This document shows positions 38,559 through 48,783 of a DNA stretch of 64,000 nt, piece by piece. Origin of the DNA: Stieleria sp. JC731 (GTDB taxonomy: Bacteria; Planctomycetota; Planctomycetia; Pirellulales; Pirellulaceae); assembly GCF_020966635.1 (NCBI RefSeq), contig NZ_JAJKFQ010000001.1, forward strand, positions 1,178,001 to 1,242,000. The letters are read 5' to 3'. The notes beneath the pieces were generated by a model, which saw nothing but the letters and a program-made list of their open reading frames with translations, had not been told where the DNA came from and searched no databases. Position 1 is the stretch's first letter. Every line of letters starts with the position of its first letter. The translations under genes and the position numbers were made by a program.

Positions 38559-41500
38559 TTACTTGTTCTCTTTCGCTTCCAGCAAGGGGCGGCGACCGAG
38601 GTTGCCGTAGCGGTGGAAGTCATACGAGATCGACTGTTCGAGGACATAGCGGAACGTTTCGACTTCGGGATCATCAACCACAGCTTCAGCCAGAACCGTC
38701 ACAAAGGCTGTGCGGCAAGCATCGAACAGCTCTTCGCTAAGTGGCTTATCAGCACACAGCAGTCTTAAGCGATCAACCCGTCCGTCGGAGATCCTGGAGG
38801 CGAGCGCCGTATCAGATTCTTCGATCCACTCGATTCGCCAATCTGATTTTCCGAAGCGAGCCAGTGATAGTGCGGTGTGCTCGATCAAGCCTCGGTTAGG
38901 ATCATTGCCATTCATCGAATACGTCGCGTGGCAATTCGATGCGGCGGCAGCCAACATCGAAAGGGCGATCTCAGTTGTCGTCTCTTCTCCCGTCAGGCGA
39001 ACGCGCAATTGATGCGGTGGTCGGTAACGTCGCAAGTTGTCTTGCCCAACCAAAATCACATGGTCATGCGTTTGGTTTAGTGTTGTGACCGCGTAGTCGC
39101 TGGCAACCCGTGCAAAGCGTTCGATGCGAGCTGTATCGACTGACAAACCGTCTTCGTCGATGACGGTTTCGATCGCTTCAAGAACGCTTTCGATTTGCGG
39201 TAGCGGTTCTTTACGGGTTGATTTCGATTCCGCAATCGCGGTGTCGCTGTTTTCGACATGCATCAGCGGAAGGACGTAATGCGGTCCGCCAGCCTTGGCC
39301 CCTGGGCCATAGGCACTTTTTCCAATGCCGCCGAACGGTTGTCGTAGCACGATCGCACCAGTTGTCGGCCGGTTGATGTAAAGGTTGCCTGCCGGAATCG
39401 ATTCTCGCCAAAGCTGCTGTTCCCGATCATCCAAGCTCTCTAGGCCGCTTGTCAGTCCATAGCCGGTTGACGCGACCCACTCGATTGCCTGTTCCAATTT
39501 GGAATACTTCATCACACCGAGCACCGGGCCGAATAACTCGGTGCTATGGGTGAAGCTGCCGGGGCGAACGTTCCATTTGATGCCCGGGGTATAGAGCTGC
39601 GGATTTTCGTCAACGAGCCGAGGCCGGACGAGCCATTCTTCACCGCTTTCGAGTTCCTTGATGCCCTGTTCAAGTTCACCCGAAGGTGGGCGAATCAGAG
39701 GGCCAAGTTTGGAATCCAGTTTCCAGGCTGACCCCACGGTCAAGCTTTTTGCGGCGTCGGCGAGAGCTTCGCGGAAGGATTTGTCCTCGTAAAGTTCCTG
39801 ATCAAGAAGCAGCAGCGAGGTCGCACTGCACTTTTGGCCGCCGTGGCTGAACGCGCTGTGTAGCACGTGTTTGATTGCCAAGTCACGATCGCACATCGCA
39901 CTGACAATGGTTGCGTTTTTGCCACCGGTTTCTGCGATCAGGTGCAGGTCGCTTCGCAGACGTAGCATCTCTTTGGCGGTTTCCGTTCCGCCGGTCAGGA
40001 CAACCGCATCGATCCGCTTGTCGGACACCAATCGGCTGCCCGCGCCGGCACCGCTACAAGGGATAAACTGCAACACATTCGGCGACACGCCTGCGTCCCA
40101 GAAGCACTTGGCGATCATGTAAGCCGGCAGAACCGTATCACTGGCCGGTTTCAAAATGACGGTATTGCCAGCCGCCAAGGCCGCCGCGATCCCACCACAC
40201 GGGATTGCCAGTGGGAAGTTCCAAGGGCTAATGACTGCGACGGTTCCACGCGGCCGGCATGTCAGGTTGTCTCGGGTCAGATATTCTTTTGCTGTTAGCG
40301 GATAGAACTCGGTAAAGTCGATCGCTTCGCTGACTTCGGGGTCGGCTTCGGTGATGATCTTTCCGCCATCGAGCATCATTGAACCGATCAAATCACCGCG
40401 ACGTTCTCGCATCAGCTGCGCTGCGGCACGCAGCAAGTCATTGCGATGTTCCCATGTGGTCGATCGCCAGTTATCAGGATCTTGATCGGCGATGGTGATT
40501 GCGTCGTCGACGTCTTGGTCGGTTGCCATCGTAAAGCGACAGGAAACGACTTCGGGACGCGAGGGATCAAACGATTCACGTTGGCGGCGTTGGCCATCCG
40601 GTTCGCGGGTTTCGTAGCCGATCTTTAGTGGCACCTCGATGTCTTCATCGCTTTGGTTGCTCCAGCGATTGACGATTGCTTTCGCCCATTGACTGTGATG
40701 TGGCAGTGACCAATCGGTATCAGGTTCGTTGACATAGTTCGACCAGTGATCGGCCGCGGCAGGCTGTTTGGCAGGTGCGAATCGGTCTTGCTGACGTCGT
40801 GGGCTGGTGTCGATATCGTCGATCAAGTCCAACGCCGATTTAAAGCCATCGGCCAAAGCCATCCAGGTGCTCGAATCCGGTGTCAGATGGAACGAGTAAC
40901 GTAGGAAGTTTTCCGGACCGGTGTTTTCATCGAGTCGACGAATCAGGTAACCGATCGCGTTTAGAAAGTCTTCGCGTTTACAGGCCGGTGCGTACAGCAG
41001 CATCCTTGGGGTGGATTCAAACAACGCTCGACGCTGATGGTTTGCCATGCCTTCGAGCATTTCAAATTGCATGTAATCAAGCGCCGTTCCGGTCAGCGAT
41101 TCTCCTGGCCGGAATGCATTGTCATCGTCGATCCGTTTCGTGCGTGCACCCCACAATAGTGCCAGCGAGATGTCAAACAGGTTGTGACTGGCAACACCGA
41201 TACGAACGTGACCGGAGCCAGCTGCCTCGATCAACAGGCGAAGCATCCGTTTGAAGTTCGCGTCGGTATGTAGCTTTTGATCAAAGGGCGTTTGAGGCAG
41301 ACCGATAAGGGATGCTTCGACGCGTTCCATTTCCATGTTCGCGCCTTTGACCAATCGAATCGTGATCGGTCGTCCGCCAGCTTTGACCCGCTCGGCTGAC
41401 CAAGCGATTAGGTCCGCAAGTACACCGTAGGAATCAGGAACGTAAGCCTGTAGTGCGATGCCCGCACGGGCTTGTTCCAGTCCCGGGCGTGAGAGGGCTT

Positions 41501-42287
41501 TGCGAAAGACATCTGCGGTCAAATGAAGATCGCGATACTCTTCCATGTCCAAGTAAACGAATTTGGACGAACTTTGCCCATTGGACGTAAACCGTTCACG
41601 CACGGCGGCTCGGTATAGCAATTCCATCCGGTCGGCAACGATTCGAACGGTTTGGTCACGAGCGATCGTCGATACTTGACTGTAGACAGTTGAAAGCTTG
41701 ACGCTGATACACGCGATTTCCGGCATTTGCAAAGCGTGCAAGTAATGATGTAACCGGTGCTCGGCTTCGTCTTCGCCCAGCAATGCTTCGCCCAGGAAGT
41801 TGACGTTCATCAACACGCCGGACTCTTGTCGTGCGGCGAGGTGTTCGCGAAGTCGGCTTTCTTCGGCGGGCAGAATGACGTTCGCGGTTTCCTGCCGCAT
41901 TTTGTCTTTGACCATGGGGACGGCAACACCGGGAAGGTAGCCGCCAAAGGTTTGGAATCCCCGCAACATCGTTTGTTCCAGCGGACTGAAAAAACGCGGG
42001 ATGCCCTGAATGTCCAACAGGTGTGTTAGCTGGTCGGCAACACGAGCGGAGCTGTGTGTCCGGAACGCTTGGTCCGTCATTTCGACCAAGGTTGCCTTGT
42101 CCTCGGGATGCTGAATCATCCGCGACAGTTCGGCCTGTTGCCGCTGTTCTTGCGGTGACTGCAGCTCGTGCGATCGGTTCAGCAGAGCTTTTGCCATCGC
42201 GATCGCCGCGTCGGCATCGTTGCCGTGTTGATCGGCAATCGAAAGAAGCTCATCAAGGTCCAGCATTGGGGTCGCAACAGGCATCAT
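38559..42287 (-). CDS. putA: Bifunctional proline dehydrogenase / L-glutamate gamma-semialdehyde dehydrogenase
   Basis: 1242 aa, oxidising proline to glutamate in two steps with FAD and NAD. The proline dehydrogenase barrel covers about 80-470 (RLVKGANMEMERVEASL, and AVASHN-like ending) and the aldehyde dehydrogenase about 530-990, with catalytic E786 in LIAETGGKN and C820 in HGGQKCSATS. About 240 further residues form a C-terminal domain. No ribbon-helix-helix DNA-binding domain precedes the barrel, so this is not the autoregulatory form of PutA. The start is one of two adjacent ATG codons (42287/42284). It lies 92 bp after an orphan membrane protein gene and may be in its transcript. Confidence 0.95.
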   Translation of the reverse strand: MMPVATPMLDLDELLSIADQHGNDADAAIAMAKALLNRSHELQSPQEQRQQAELSRMIQHPEDKATLVEMTDQAFRTHSSARVADQLTHLLDIQGIPRFFSPLEQTMLRGFQTFGGYLPGVAVPMVKDKMRQETANVILPAEESRLREHLAARQESGVLMNVNFLGEALLGEDEAEHRLHHYLHALQMPEIACISVKLSTVYSQVSTIARDQTVRIVADRMELLYRAAVRERFTSNGQSSSKFVYLDMEEYRDLHLTADVFRKALSRPGLEQARAGIALQAYVPDSYGVLADLIAWSAERVKAGGRPITIRLVKGANMEMERVEASLIGLPQTPFDQKLHTDANFKRMLRLLIEAAGSGHVRIGVASHNLFDISLALLWGARTKRIDDDNAFRPGESLTGTALDYMQFEMLEGMANHQRRALFESTPRMLLYAPACKREDFLNAIGYLIRRLDENTGPENFLRYSFHLTPDSSTWMALADGFKSALDLIDDIDTSPRRQQDRFAPAKQPAAADHWSNYVNEPDTDWSLPHHSQWAKAIVNRWSNQSDEDIEVPLKIGYETREPDGQRRQRESFDPSRPEVVSCRFTMATDQDVDDAITIADQDPDNWRSTTWEHRNDLLRAAAQLMRERRGDLIGSMMLDGGKIITEADPEVSEAIDFTEFYPLTAKEYLTRDNLTCRPRGTVAVISPWNFPLAIPCGGIAAALAAGNTVILKPASDTVLPAYMIAKCFWDAGVSPNVLQFIPCSGAGAGSRLVSDKRIDAVVLTGGTETAKEMLRLRSDLHLIAETGGKNATIVSAMCDRDLAIKHVLHSAFSHGGQKCSATSLLLLDQELYEDKSFREALADAAKSLTVGSAWKLDSKLGPLIRPPSGELEQGIKELESGEEWLVRPRLVDENPQLYTPGIKWNVRPGSFTHSTELFGPVLGVMKYSKLEQAIEWVASTGYGLTSGLESLDDREQQLWRESIPAGNLYINRPTTGAIVLRQPFGGIGKSAYGPGAKAGGPHYVLPLMHVENSDTAIAESKSTRKEPLPQIESVLEAIETVIDEDGLSVDTARIERFARVASDYAVTTLNQTHDHVILVGQDNLRRYRPPHQLRVRLTGEETTTEIALSMLAAAASNCHATYSMNGNDPNRGLIEHTALSLARFGKSDWRIEWIEESDTALASRISDGRVDRLRLLCADKPLSEELFDACRTAFVTVLAEAVVDDPEVETFRYVLEQSISYDFHRYGNLGRRPLLEAKENK

Positions 42288-42379
42288 GTTCTCCTTGGGT
42301 GAAGATCCATCTTAACACTGCAATGCAGATTGCAAGCCAACCCAAGATCGAAGCCCAGACAACTGGACGCGCAGCCCCT

Positions 42380-43687
42380 TTACCTTTGTCGAATGGCCGG
42401 ACCACCGCTGTACGGCGCCGTATCGCGGATCTCCGCCCGGGGGTCTGCTGCGATTGATACCGAAGGCGAAGAAGGCAAAAAGACTTGATTAAAAAGCCCA
42501 AGTGAACGCCCCGGCGGATCGACGAAAGCAGTGATCTGTCCCGACGGGACGGACTGCCCATCGGTCCACCCCAACTCCTTGCCGTAGCCATATAGGGCTA
42601 CCCCGGGGCCAAGCGAATCACGGATACGATGACAGATACCGGTCAGCGTGGTGGTTTCATCGATGATCTCGAAATGCACCGCCGCTAGCTTGCATTCAAT
42701 TCCGTTAGGGCTGGCGATCACTTGGGGATCAAGTTTCAACCCCAATTGATCACGCATCCGAATCAGGACCCTTTGTGGAAGACCCAAATCAGTTGCCTGA
42801 ATCTCGCCTACCGCACTTACCCAACCCCCTGGGGTAATTTTGCAGCGACTCATATGGATATCCGCTTTCCCAACAACACGGTACCGCAGGCTGCGTGTCA
42901 GATCGACCAACTGCACGTTGTTCAACGAGCATCCACCCAAATCTAGCGTCCAGCCTTCGGGGGTTTCGGTGCACTTTAGCGTTCCAGTTAGCAAGGCTTC
43001 GTTGCCAAGCTTCGCTGCAGTTGGCAGGTATTCCGCGACCGCGGAGCAGGGCAGGGCGGTCCCATCGGTCGATAGCACCACACGGCTAAGTGGTTGTTCA
43101 CCGGCCCGGTCGCGAAAGATCTCCGCGCGGATGCTGGGTTGATTGGGGTCCATACGGTCACGCGCTTCGATGACCAGTCGTACGCCATCTTTTTCTGGCG
43201 CCACGTCGGCCTTCAAGTGATTGAACGGAAGCGATCCAGTGGCGCTGACGATGCTGACGTCACGCGCCTCGACTTTGATGGGCAACGTTGTTTTGCTGGG
43301 GGATGACAGCATTCGATCGTGAACCAGCGACCAAGCTCGTCCGAGTCCCGAAGACCGAAGCGTCACTTGGTGTAGTAGCATCCCGATCTGCCGTTCCCCC
43401 CGGTAGTAGTCAACCAAGCGGATTTCAGCGACCGTCGCGTTGGTTTCGGGATCGTCCAGGCGGACGTTTTGCAAGGCATATTTTCCTGGTGCGACTTGGT
43501 CGAAATCGTCGATGTGAACGATCAGGCCGGTTTCGCGTCCCAGTTCATATTCGATCCGAGTAAGCTGGCGGTGCGTGTACCAAGGCGTCCACGTGACCAA
43601 CACGGTTGATAAAACTAAGAAGGTGGGCACCGCGCAGCAGAAAACGAACAACAATCGAGCGATCGCTCGCTGGGTTCGTTCATGCAT
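42380..43687 (-). CDS. Membrane-anchored protein of unknown function
   Basis: 435 aa with one N-terminal transmembrane helix (about 11-33) and a long extracytoplasmic part rich in beta strands (TLPIKVEARDVSIVSATGSLP). The architecture, an anchor then repeated beta segments, vaguely recalls AsmA/DUF748-type proteins of the envelope, but no clear motif supports this. It is divergent from the BASS transporter gene with 79 bp between starts and is upstream of putA on the same strand. No family was recognised. Confidence 0.65.
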   Translation of the reverse strand: MHERTQRAIARLLFVFCCAVPTFLVLSTVLVTWTPWYTHRQLTRIEYELGRETGLIVHIDDFDQVAPGKYALQNVRLDDPETNATVAEIRLVDYYRGERQIGMLLHQVTLRSSGLGRAWSLVHDRMLSSPSKTTLPIKVEARDVSIVSATGSLPFNHLKADVAPEKDGVRLVIEARDRMDPNQPSIRAEIFRDRAGEQPLSRVVLSTDGTALPCSAVAEYLPTAAKLGNEALLTGTLKCTETPEGWTLDLGGCSLNNVQLVDLTRSLRYRVVGKADIHMSRCKITPGGWVSAVGEIQATDLGLPQRVLIRMRDQLGLKLDPQVIASPNGIECKLAAVHFEIIDETTTLTGICHRIRDSLGPGVALYGYGKELGWTDGQSVPSGQITAFVDPPGRSLGLFNQVFLPSSPSVSIAADPRAEIRDTAPYSGGPAIRQR

Positions 43688-43766
43688 CCATGCACCTATC
43701 TAAGATGATTGCAGCCGGCTTACCGATTTTAAGTTTCCCGCCCCTGTCACCGGTAGACCGGTTTCC

Positions 43767-44726
43767 ATGTTACGCACGATTCGGTCGCAATGGTTTTTGA
43801 TAGCACTTGCGATCGTGTACCTGGTGGGGCATTTCGGAGCCGAACAATTCGTCGACCTTGCTAGCAAAAGTGGGTTGCGTTCGGTGATTCTCTTATGCGT
43901 CATGTGGGCGATGGGAATTACCCTTCGTCCAGACGCGATCGGACGCAGCGTTCGGCATCCTTCGGCAAGCCTTCTTGCGATCGGGATGAACATGATCGGC
44001 GTGCCGCTACTGTGCCTGCCGGCGATGTGGTCACTGCCAACGGAGTATGCCGGTGGTCTTTTCGTCGCCGGCTTGGTGCCGTGCACGCTAGCATCCGCAT
44101 CGGTCTGGACACGCAAAGCTGGCGGTGATGATTCGATCGCGATGGTAACGACGGTGGTGACCAACCTGGCCTGTATCGCGATCGTTCCGATGGGAGTTCA
44201 GATCGTGCTGGCGATGCAAACTCGAGTTGCACCGTTGGCTCAGATGGAAAAGTTGCTTTGGTTCGTGGTTTTGCCGTTGGTCGTCGCCCAACTGATGCGG
44301 CGGATGGGGCTCGCCGCGTGGGCGGATCGCAACAAAAAGCGACTTTCGTTATTCGCCCAAATGGGAATTCTGGCGATGGTGTTTTTCGGGGCCATTGTCA
44401 GCCAAAGCTATGGAGACCGTGGTTCGGCCGGCGACGCGATCGTGATCGTCAGCGTGATCATTGCCGCTGTCTCGGTGCACCTAGCCGCGTTGACGATTGC
44501 GTACCTCTGGGCGCGAGTGATCAAGCTTCCGCGTGAGGAGCAGATCGCTGTCAGTTTCGCCGGAAGCCAAAAGACGTTGATGGTGGGATTGCAGATCGCA
44601 ATCGATTGCGGCGTCAGCGTCTTACCGATGATGATTTATCACATCGGTCAATTGATTTGCGACACAATCGTCGCCAGCCGGTTTCGCAAGTGTGAACCTC
44701 ATCCGCCGCAGGATGAAAGTCTCTGA
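43767..44726 (+). CDS. Bile acid:sodium symporter family (BASS) transporter
   Basis: 319 aa with nine or ten membrane helices. The start LRTIRSQWFLIALAIVYLVGHFG and the discontinuous-helix regions near VPCTLASASVWTRKAGGDDSIAM and FAGSQKTLMVG match the SBF-like/YfeH branch of sodium-coupled organic anion carriers. The substrate is unknown; members move bile acids, pyruvate, pantothenate or arsenite-like compounds. It is divergent from the orphan membrane gene at 42.4 kb and convergent with the GspE-type ATPase gene. Confidence 0.88.
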   Translation: MLRTIRSQWFLIALAIVYLVGHFGAEQFVDLASKSGLRSVILLCVMWAMGITLRPDAIGRSVRHPSASLLAIGMNMIGVPLLCLPAMWSLPTEYAGGLFVAGLVPCTLASASVWTRKAGGDDSIAMVTTVVTNLACIAIVPMGVQIVLAMQTRVAPLAQMEKLLWFVVLPLVVAQLMRRMGLAAWADRNKKRLSLFAQMGILAMVFFGAIVSQSYGDRGSAGDAIVIVSVIIAAVSVHLAALTIAYLWARVIKLPREEQIAVSFAGSQKTLMVGLQIAIDCGVSVLPMMIYHIGQLICDTIVASRFRKCEPHPPQDESL

Positions 44727-44893
44727 TCAGATGAGTGTTCCCAGATTCCCAACCACTAATCTTCGCTAATTGAACACTGATGGAGACTATGGACAGTCAC
44801 AACGGAAAGTTTTTGTGCAGCAGTACTTGATTCGTGCGCACGCACCGTTCGCTGGTGCTAGAGCGTCGAGGCTCTGCTTCTGAGTCAGCAAGG

Positions 44894-46138
44894 CTAATCG
44901 CGGGCCGCATAGATCGATGCTTCGTCCAGTGTGATTACGCCTTGAAAGGCTTTGGCCAAAGCACTGATACGCAATGTGCGCATGCCTTCTTTGATGGCTT
45001 GTCGTTTGATTTCATCGGCCGAGGCATTTTCGAAAACTCGGTCCCGAATGTTGCCCGTCATTTCAAGCATTTCAAAAATCGCGATACGACCTTTGGAACC
45101 CGATCCGTTGCACTTGACGCAACCCTGCCCACGACAGAACGTCGCTTTGGCAGCTTGTTCTTCTGGGATACGAAGCGACTTCAGTTGTGCCGCCGAAATC
45201 TGAACCGGCGTTCGGCAGTGCTGGCAGATCCGACGCACCAATCGTTGGGCAATGATCAGATTCAGTGCCGAGTTGATCAGGAATGGTTCGACATCCATTT
45301 CACGCAGCCGGGCGATTGCCGACGCGGTGTCGTTGGTATGCAGCGTTGATAGGACCATGTGTCCGGTCAATGCCGCTTGGAACGATGTCTTTGCCGTTTC
45401 GGTATCACGAATTTCGCCCACCAGGATGACGTCGGGGTCTTGGCGAAGCAAAAGCCGCAGGACTTGTGGGAAGTCCATGTTCAATTCGCGGCGGACATTG
45501 ATCTGTGTGATCCCGAACACTTCGAATTCGACAGGATCTTCGATCGTCGAAACGTTGCGATCCATTCGGTTGAGTTGATTGAGTGCCGAATAGAGGGTGG
45601 TTGTTTTGCCGCTTCCTGTCGGACCGGTGACCAAGATCATGCCGTCGGGTCGAGCGGTCGCGTTGTTCATCAACTGGGACTCTTTGGCGGTCATGCCCAG
45701 TTTTGTCAGGTCGGCTTTCAAGCCGGTGGCGTCGACGACACGCAAAACAATTTTTTCGCCAAAGCGAGTTGGGACCGAAGAGACACGATAGTCGATCGAT
45801 CGGTCTTCGATCTTCAGCCTGAGCCGTCCTTCCTGGGGGCGTCGACGTTCGGCGATGTCCAATTCTGACAGGATCTTCACACGCGAAGAAATCGCGGGGT
45901 AGTCCGCCGACGGTCCGGCGGCAATTTGCGATAAAGTCCCGTCGACGCGCATCCGAACACGGAATGCTTGTTCGAAGGGTTCGAAGTGAATATCCGACGC
46001 ACCGGCTTTAAGAGCCTTGACAAAAACGGAGTCACAAAACGCAATGTTTTCGGCGCCGGATTTGTCCGACGCGACGGCATCACGATCTGAATCCAGGCTG
46101 GACTTGACGGTAGGATTGATCGGTGGCGGCTGGTTCAT
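44894..46138 (-). CDS. Type II secretion/type IV pilus assembly ATPase (GspE/PilB family)
   Basis: 414 aa. The Walker A box GPTGSGKT is at 172-179, Walker B in DPDVILVGEIRDTET near 234-248, and the tetracysteine zinc module at 305-343 (CQHC, then CVKC with C340/C343). DIHFEP at 49-54 marks the start of the N2 domain. The usual N1 (MshEN-type) domain that contacts the membrane platform is absent; most GspE/PilB proteins are 500-570 aa. It powers assembly of a pseudopilus or pilus from the cytoplasm. No other pilus genes lie nearby, so the partner system must be elsewhere. Confidence 0.92.
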   Translation of the reverse strand: MNQPPPINPTVKSSLDSDRDAVASDKSGAENIAFCDSVFVKALKAGASDIHFEPFEQAFRVRMRVDGTLSQIAAGPSADYPAISSRVKILSELDIAERRRPQEGRLRLKIEDRSIDYRVSSVPTRFGEKIVLRVVDATGLKADLTKLGMTAKESQLMNNATARPDGMILVTGPTGSGKTTTLYSALNQLNRMDRNVSTIEDPVEFEVFGITQINVRRELNMDFPQVLRLLLRQDPDVILVGEIRDTETAKTSFQAALTGHMVLSTLHTNDTASAIARLREMDVEPFLINSALNLIIAQRLVRRICQHCRTPVQISAAQLKSLRIPEEQAAKATFCRGQGCVKCNGSGSKGRIAIFEMLEMTGNIRDRVFENASADEIKRQAIKEGMRTLRISALAKAFQGVITLDEASIYAARD

Positions 46139-46210
46139 GGTCGCTGGCCGTTAAGTTTTGAATTCGACGGCGGGGTTCCTAGAAATGGAGGGTTGTGAGA
46201 TTCTGACGGT

Positions 46211-46783
46211 ATGAATGCGAACGATTTTGAAAAGTATGACGGGCTGATTTTTGATTGTGACGGCACATTGGCAGATTCGATGCCGTTGCATTACGTCGCC
46301 TGGCGAGAAACTCTCCTTCGTTACGGGATAGAGTTCAGCAACGACCGATTTTACGCGATGGGAGGTATGCCCAGTGCGTCCATCGTGCAGATCTTGGCTG
46401 AGGAGCAAAATGTGGTCGTTGACGCGCCAAGCGTTGCCGATGAGAAAGAGGCAGCGTTTACGGAACTGATCGTCCAGGTGCAGCCCAAAGTTGCTGTTTG
46501 CGAGGTTGCCAAGGCATTTCACAAGAAAAAGCCGATGGCTGTTGCCAGTGGTAGCGGTCGTGACATCGTCAACCGGCAGCTGAATGCATTGGCGATCGCC
46601 GATCTGTTTTCAACGATTGTTGCCAGCGAAGACACCGATCGTCATAAACCTGAACCGGATGTCTTTTTGGAAGCCGCGGCAAGGTTGGGCGTCAATCCTG
46701 AACGCTGCGTCGTTTTCGAAGATTCGCCGCTCGGTTTTCAAGCCGCCGAAGCTGCCGGGATGGACTGGATCGATGTTCGGTAA
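46211..46783 (+). CDS. HAD family hydrolase, beta-phosphoglucomutase-like
   Basis: 190 aa. Motif I is FDCDGTLADS with nucleophile D15 and acid D17, motif II is in VASGSGRDIV, the motif III lysine in HKPEPDVFLEAA and motif IV in VFEDSPLGFQAAEAAG. A small helical cap between motifs I and II fits the beta-phosphoglucomutase/phosphatase subgroup. The substrate is a sugar phosphate or small phosphate ester, not predictable here. It is divergent from the GspE-type gene with 72 bp between. A 13-nt direct repeat with 14-bp period spans its stop codon. Confidence 0.9.
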   Translation: MNANDFEKYDGLIFDCDGTLADSMPLHYVAWRETLLRYGIEFSNDRFYAMGGMPSASIVQILAEEQNVVVDAPSVADEKEAAFTELIVQVQPKVAVCEVAKAFHKKKPMAVASGSGRDIVNRQLNALAIADLFSTIVASEDTDRHKPEPDVFLEAAARLGVNPERCVVFEDSPLGFQAAEAAGMDWIDVR

Positions 46784-46920
46784 GTGACGTTCGGTAAGGG
46801 CAGGGAAGTGTGATCGGGCGGACGTGTCACGATCATTCACCCCCAAGTGACTGATCGAACGTGCTATGGTTTGACTCCACGTTCGCGCCCGTCCGGTGTT
46901 CCATTGGTGCCTGTCCAACG

Positions 46921-48657
46921 ATGACCGACCATCATTCCCACGACGTCTCATCGCTTGAAGCCGGCAAATTCCTTCCTGGAATTTCGCTGCCGCTGCAGGT
47001 ATCCGAAGGTGGGCCGTCGAGGCATGCCTTTGATGGTTTTGTTCCGTTGCAAGTGGACGGACTTAGTCCTCTCGCGAAGAAGAATCTTTATCAGTCTTTC
47101 GCAGACGTCGTGCAATCACTCGATCAGTTGCATCAACAGTGGCGAGCATTCGGCAATGTGACGTTAAAGTCATTTCACAATCGCGGAACCGCGTCGGAGC
47201 CATTGGCGACATTGTGGATCGATTCCGGGAAACCGGATGACGTCCATTCGGGCGATCCCGAGTCGATGTACTTCACCGAAGACCGCTTGCGGCATGGGAA
47301 ACCTGCAACCCCGTCAGACGACTGGTACGCATTGGGGATCGTCCTGGCCGAAGTCGCGTTGGGAACCGCGGCGGTTGCAAAGATTTGGCAACTCTGCCGA
47401 CAAGATGGCAAGTTCACCGAAAAGCTTTTGAAAAACCTAAAGCGATCGCGCGGCAATCATGCGATCCGCAAAACGGCGATTCGTCTGATCGAAAGTTCGT
47501 TGGCACAGTCAGTCGAGCCACAGAAGTTCGCTATCCGAATCGCAAGCCAGCAAACCAACCGCACAGCACTGCGAATTTCCTTCGCGGCAAGCCTCCTGAC
47601 GCTTTTCCTGACTTGTGGCAGTTTGTACTTGAGCAATCAAGCAATCAAACAGCGCCAGCAGGAGCTTCAGAATATGGAAACGATGCTGAAGGAAACCGAA
47701 GGCAAGATCGCGGAGCTAGAGCAGGCAGCCGCCCAGCAAAAGCTTCAGCCGCCACCGGAACCACCGCCGAACGTTCCACAGCCTCCCGTGGTCAATCCGG
47801 AGATCCGACAACAGCGACGTTGGCAAAACGAGATCGCCGGTCTGGCATTGATGGAAGCGATCGCACAAGCGGAAGCTTCCACACCCGACGGCGAGTCCTT
47901 TCCCAATGGGTGGGTGCAGAGCTTACGGCAAGTGGCGGCGATGAAGGGACAGAAACAGTGGCGTCTGTTTGATCAGCCACTGCGGCTCCGGGTGCAGCGT
48001 TTTGTCGACGAACCTTGGGACCGTGTCGGATATGAAAATGTGGTTTCTCGGATTGATGCTTTAAATGAAGCGCACTCACGCTGGTCGACTTGGGCACGAA
48101 GTGATAAGTCACTCGACCGGATCAAGGAACAGCATTCTTTGATGGCGTCAGGACGCGTGAAGGATTTCCTTGGCGATTGGTTAGCCCAAGCCATCGAGAC
48201 TCGTCAGTTCGAATTGGAAATCGTGAACGCGGCAAACCCGAATGCGATCGAAGGGGTCAATCACGTGGTGGGATTTGAAACGTCCAATGATTCCGAATCC
48301 AAGAAATGGGATTGGACGGTTTCCGAAGGGGAGCGTGCGACCACGACATTGAAGGTCGACAGCTATCTTGCCGGTGATCGGATGCGAGTCTGGCTGCAGA
48401 TCGATGGAACGTTGTGGAATTCGACGGTCATTGATCACACGTTTGCCAGTCCACTGCTGTTGTGGCAATTATCAAAAAACTTGAAACTCGAAGACAGTGC
48501 CAGCGGCTATGCCTTATGGGTTTACGCCGACGCTCCGTACGGTCCGCCCATCAAACTTGAAACCTTGACGCTGACCGGCAGCGAGTTGGAATCAAATGGC
48601 ACGCCAAGTTCGATTGGTCAGAAAGTCGTCGACCCGTTGGAATCATTGCCGTTCTAG
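46921..48657 (+). CDS. Membrane protein with pseudokinase-like N-terminus
   Basis: 578 aa from ATG 46921 (an in-frame GTG at 46861 is possible). Residues 1-210 follow a protein-kinase C-lobe pattern: ATPSDDWYALGIVLAEVALG near 130-149 matches the kinase DxxxLG region after the activation segment. No glycine loop, VAIK lysine, HRD or DFG is visible, so it would be catalytically dead. A transmembrane helix lies at about 216-240, then a coiled coil (QQELQNMETMLKETEGKIAELE), a Pro-rich linker and an extracytoplasmic domain of about 280 residues. A sensory or scaffolding role is inferred. Confidence 0.7.
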   Translation: MTDHHSHDVSSLEAGKFLPGISLPLQVSEGGPSRHAFDGFVPLQVDGLSPLAKKNLYQSFADVVQSLDQLHQQWRAFGNVTLKSFHNRGTASEPLATLWIDSGKPDDVHSGDPESMYFTEDRLRHGKPATPSDDWYALGIVLAEVALGTAAVAKIWQLCRQDGKFTEKLLKNLKRSRGNHAIRKTAIRLIESSLAQSVEPQKFAIRIASQQTNRTALRISFAASLLTLFLTCGSLYLSNQAIKQRQQELQNMETMLKETEGKIAELEQAAAQQKLQPPPEPPPNVPQPPVVNPEIRQQRRWQNEIAGLALMEAIAQAEASTPDGESFPNGWVQSLRQVAAMKGQKQWRLFDQPLRLRVQRFVDEPWDRVGYENVVSRIDALNEAHSRWSTWARSDKSLDRIKEQHSLMASGRVKDFLGDWLAQAIETRQFELEIVNAANPNAIEGVNHVVGFETSNDSESKKWDWTVSEGERATTTLKVDSYLAGDRMRVWLQIDGTLWNSTVIDHTFASPLLLWQLSKNLKLEDSASGYALWVYADAPYGPPIKLETLTLTGSELESNGTPSSIGQKVVDPLESLPF

Positions 48658-48783
48658 AATGAACGGTTATGAATGGGGTGATGCAGGCAGTCTGGCGTTG
48701 ACGTCGATCGCATCCACGCAATTTCGAAGTGCTACCGAGTATCCGGCCGCGGTTAGATATCGCTACAAAATCAAACAAAGATC

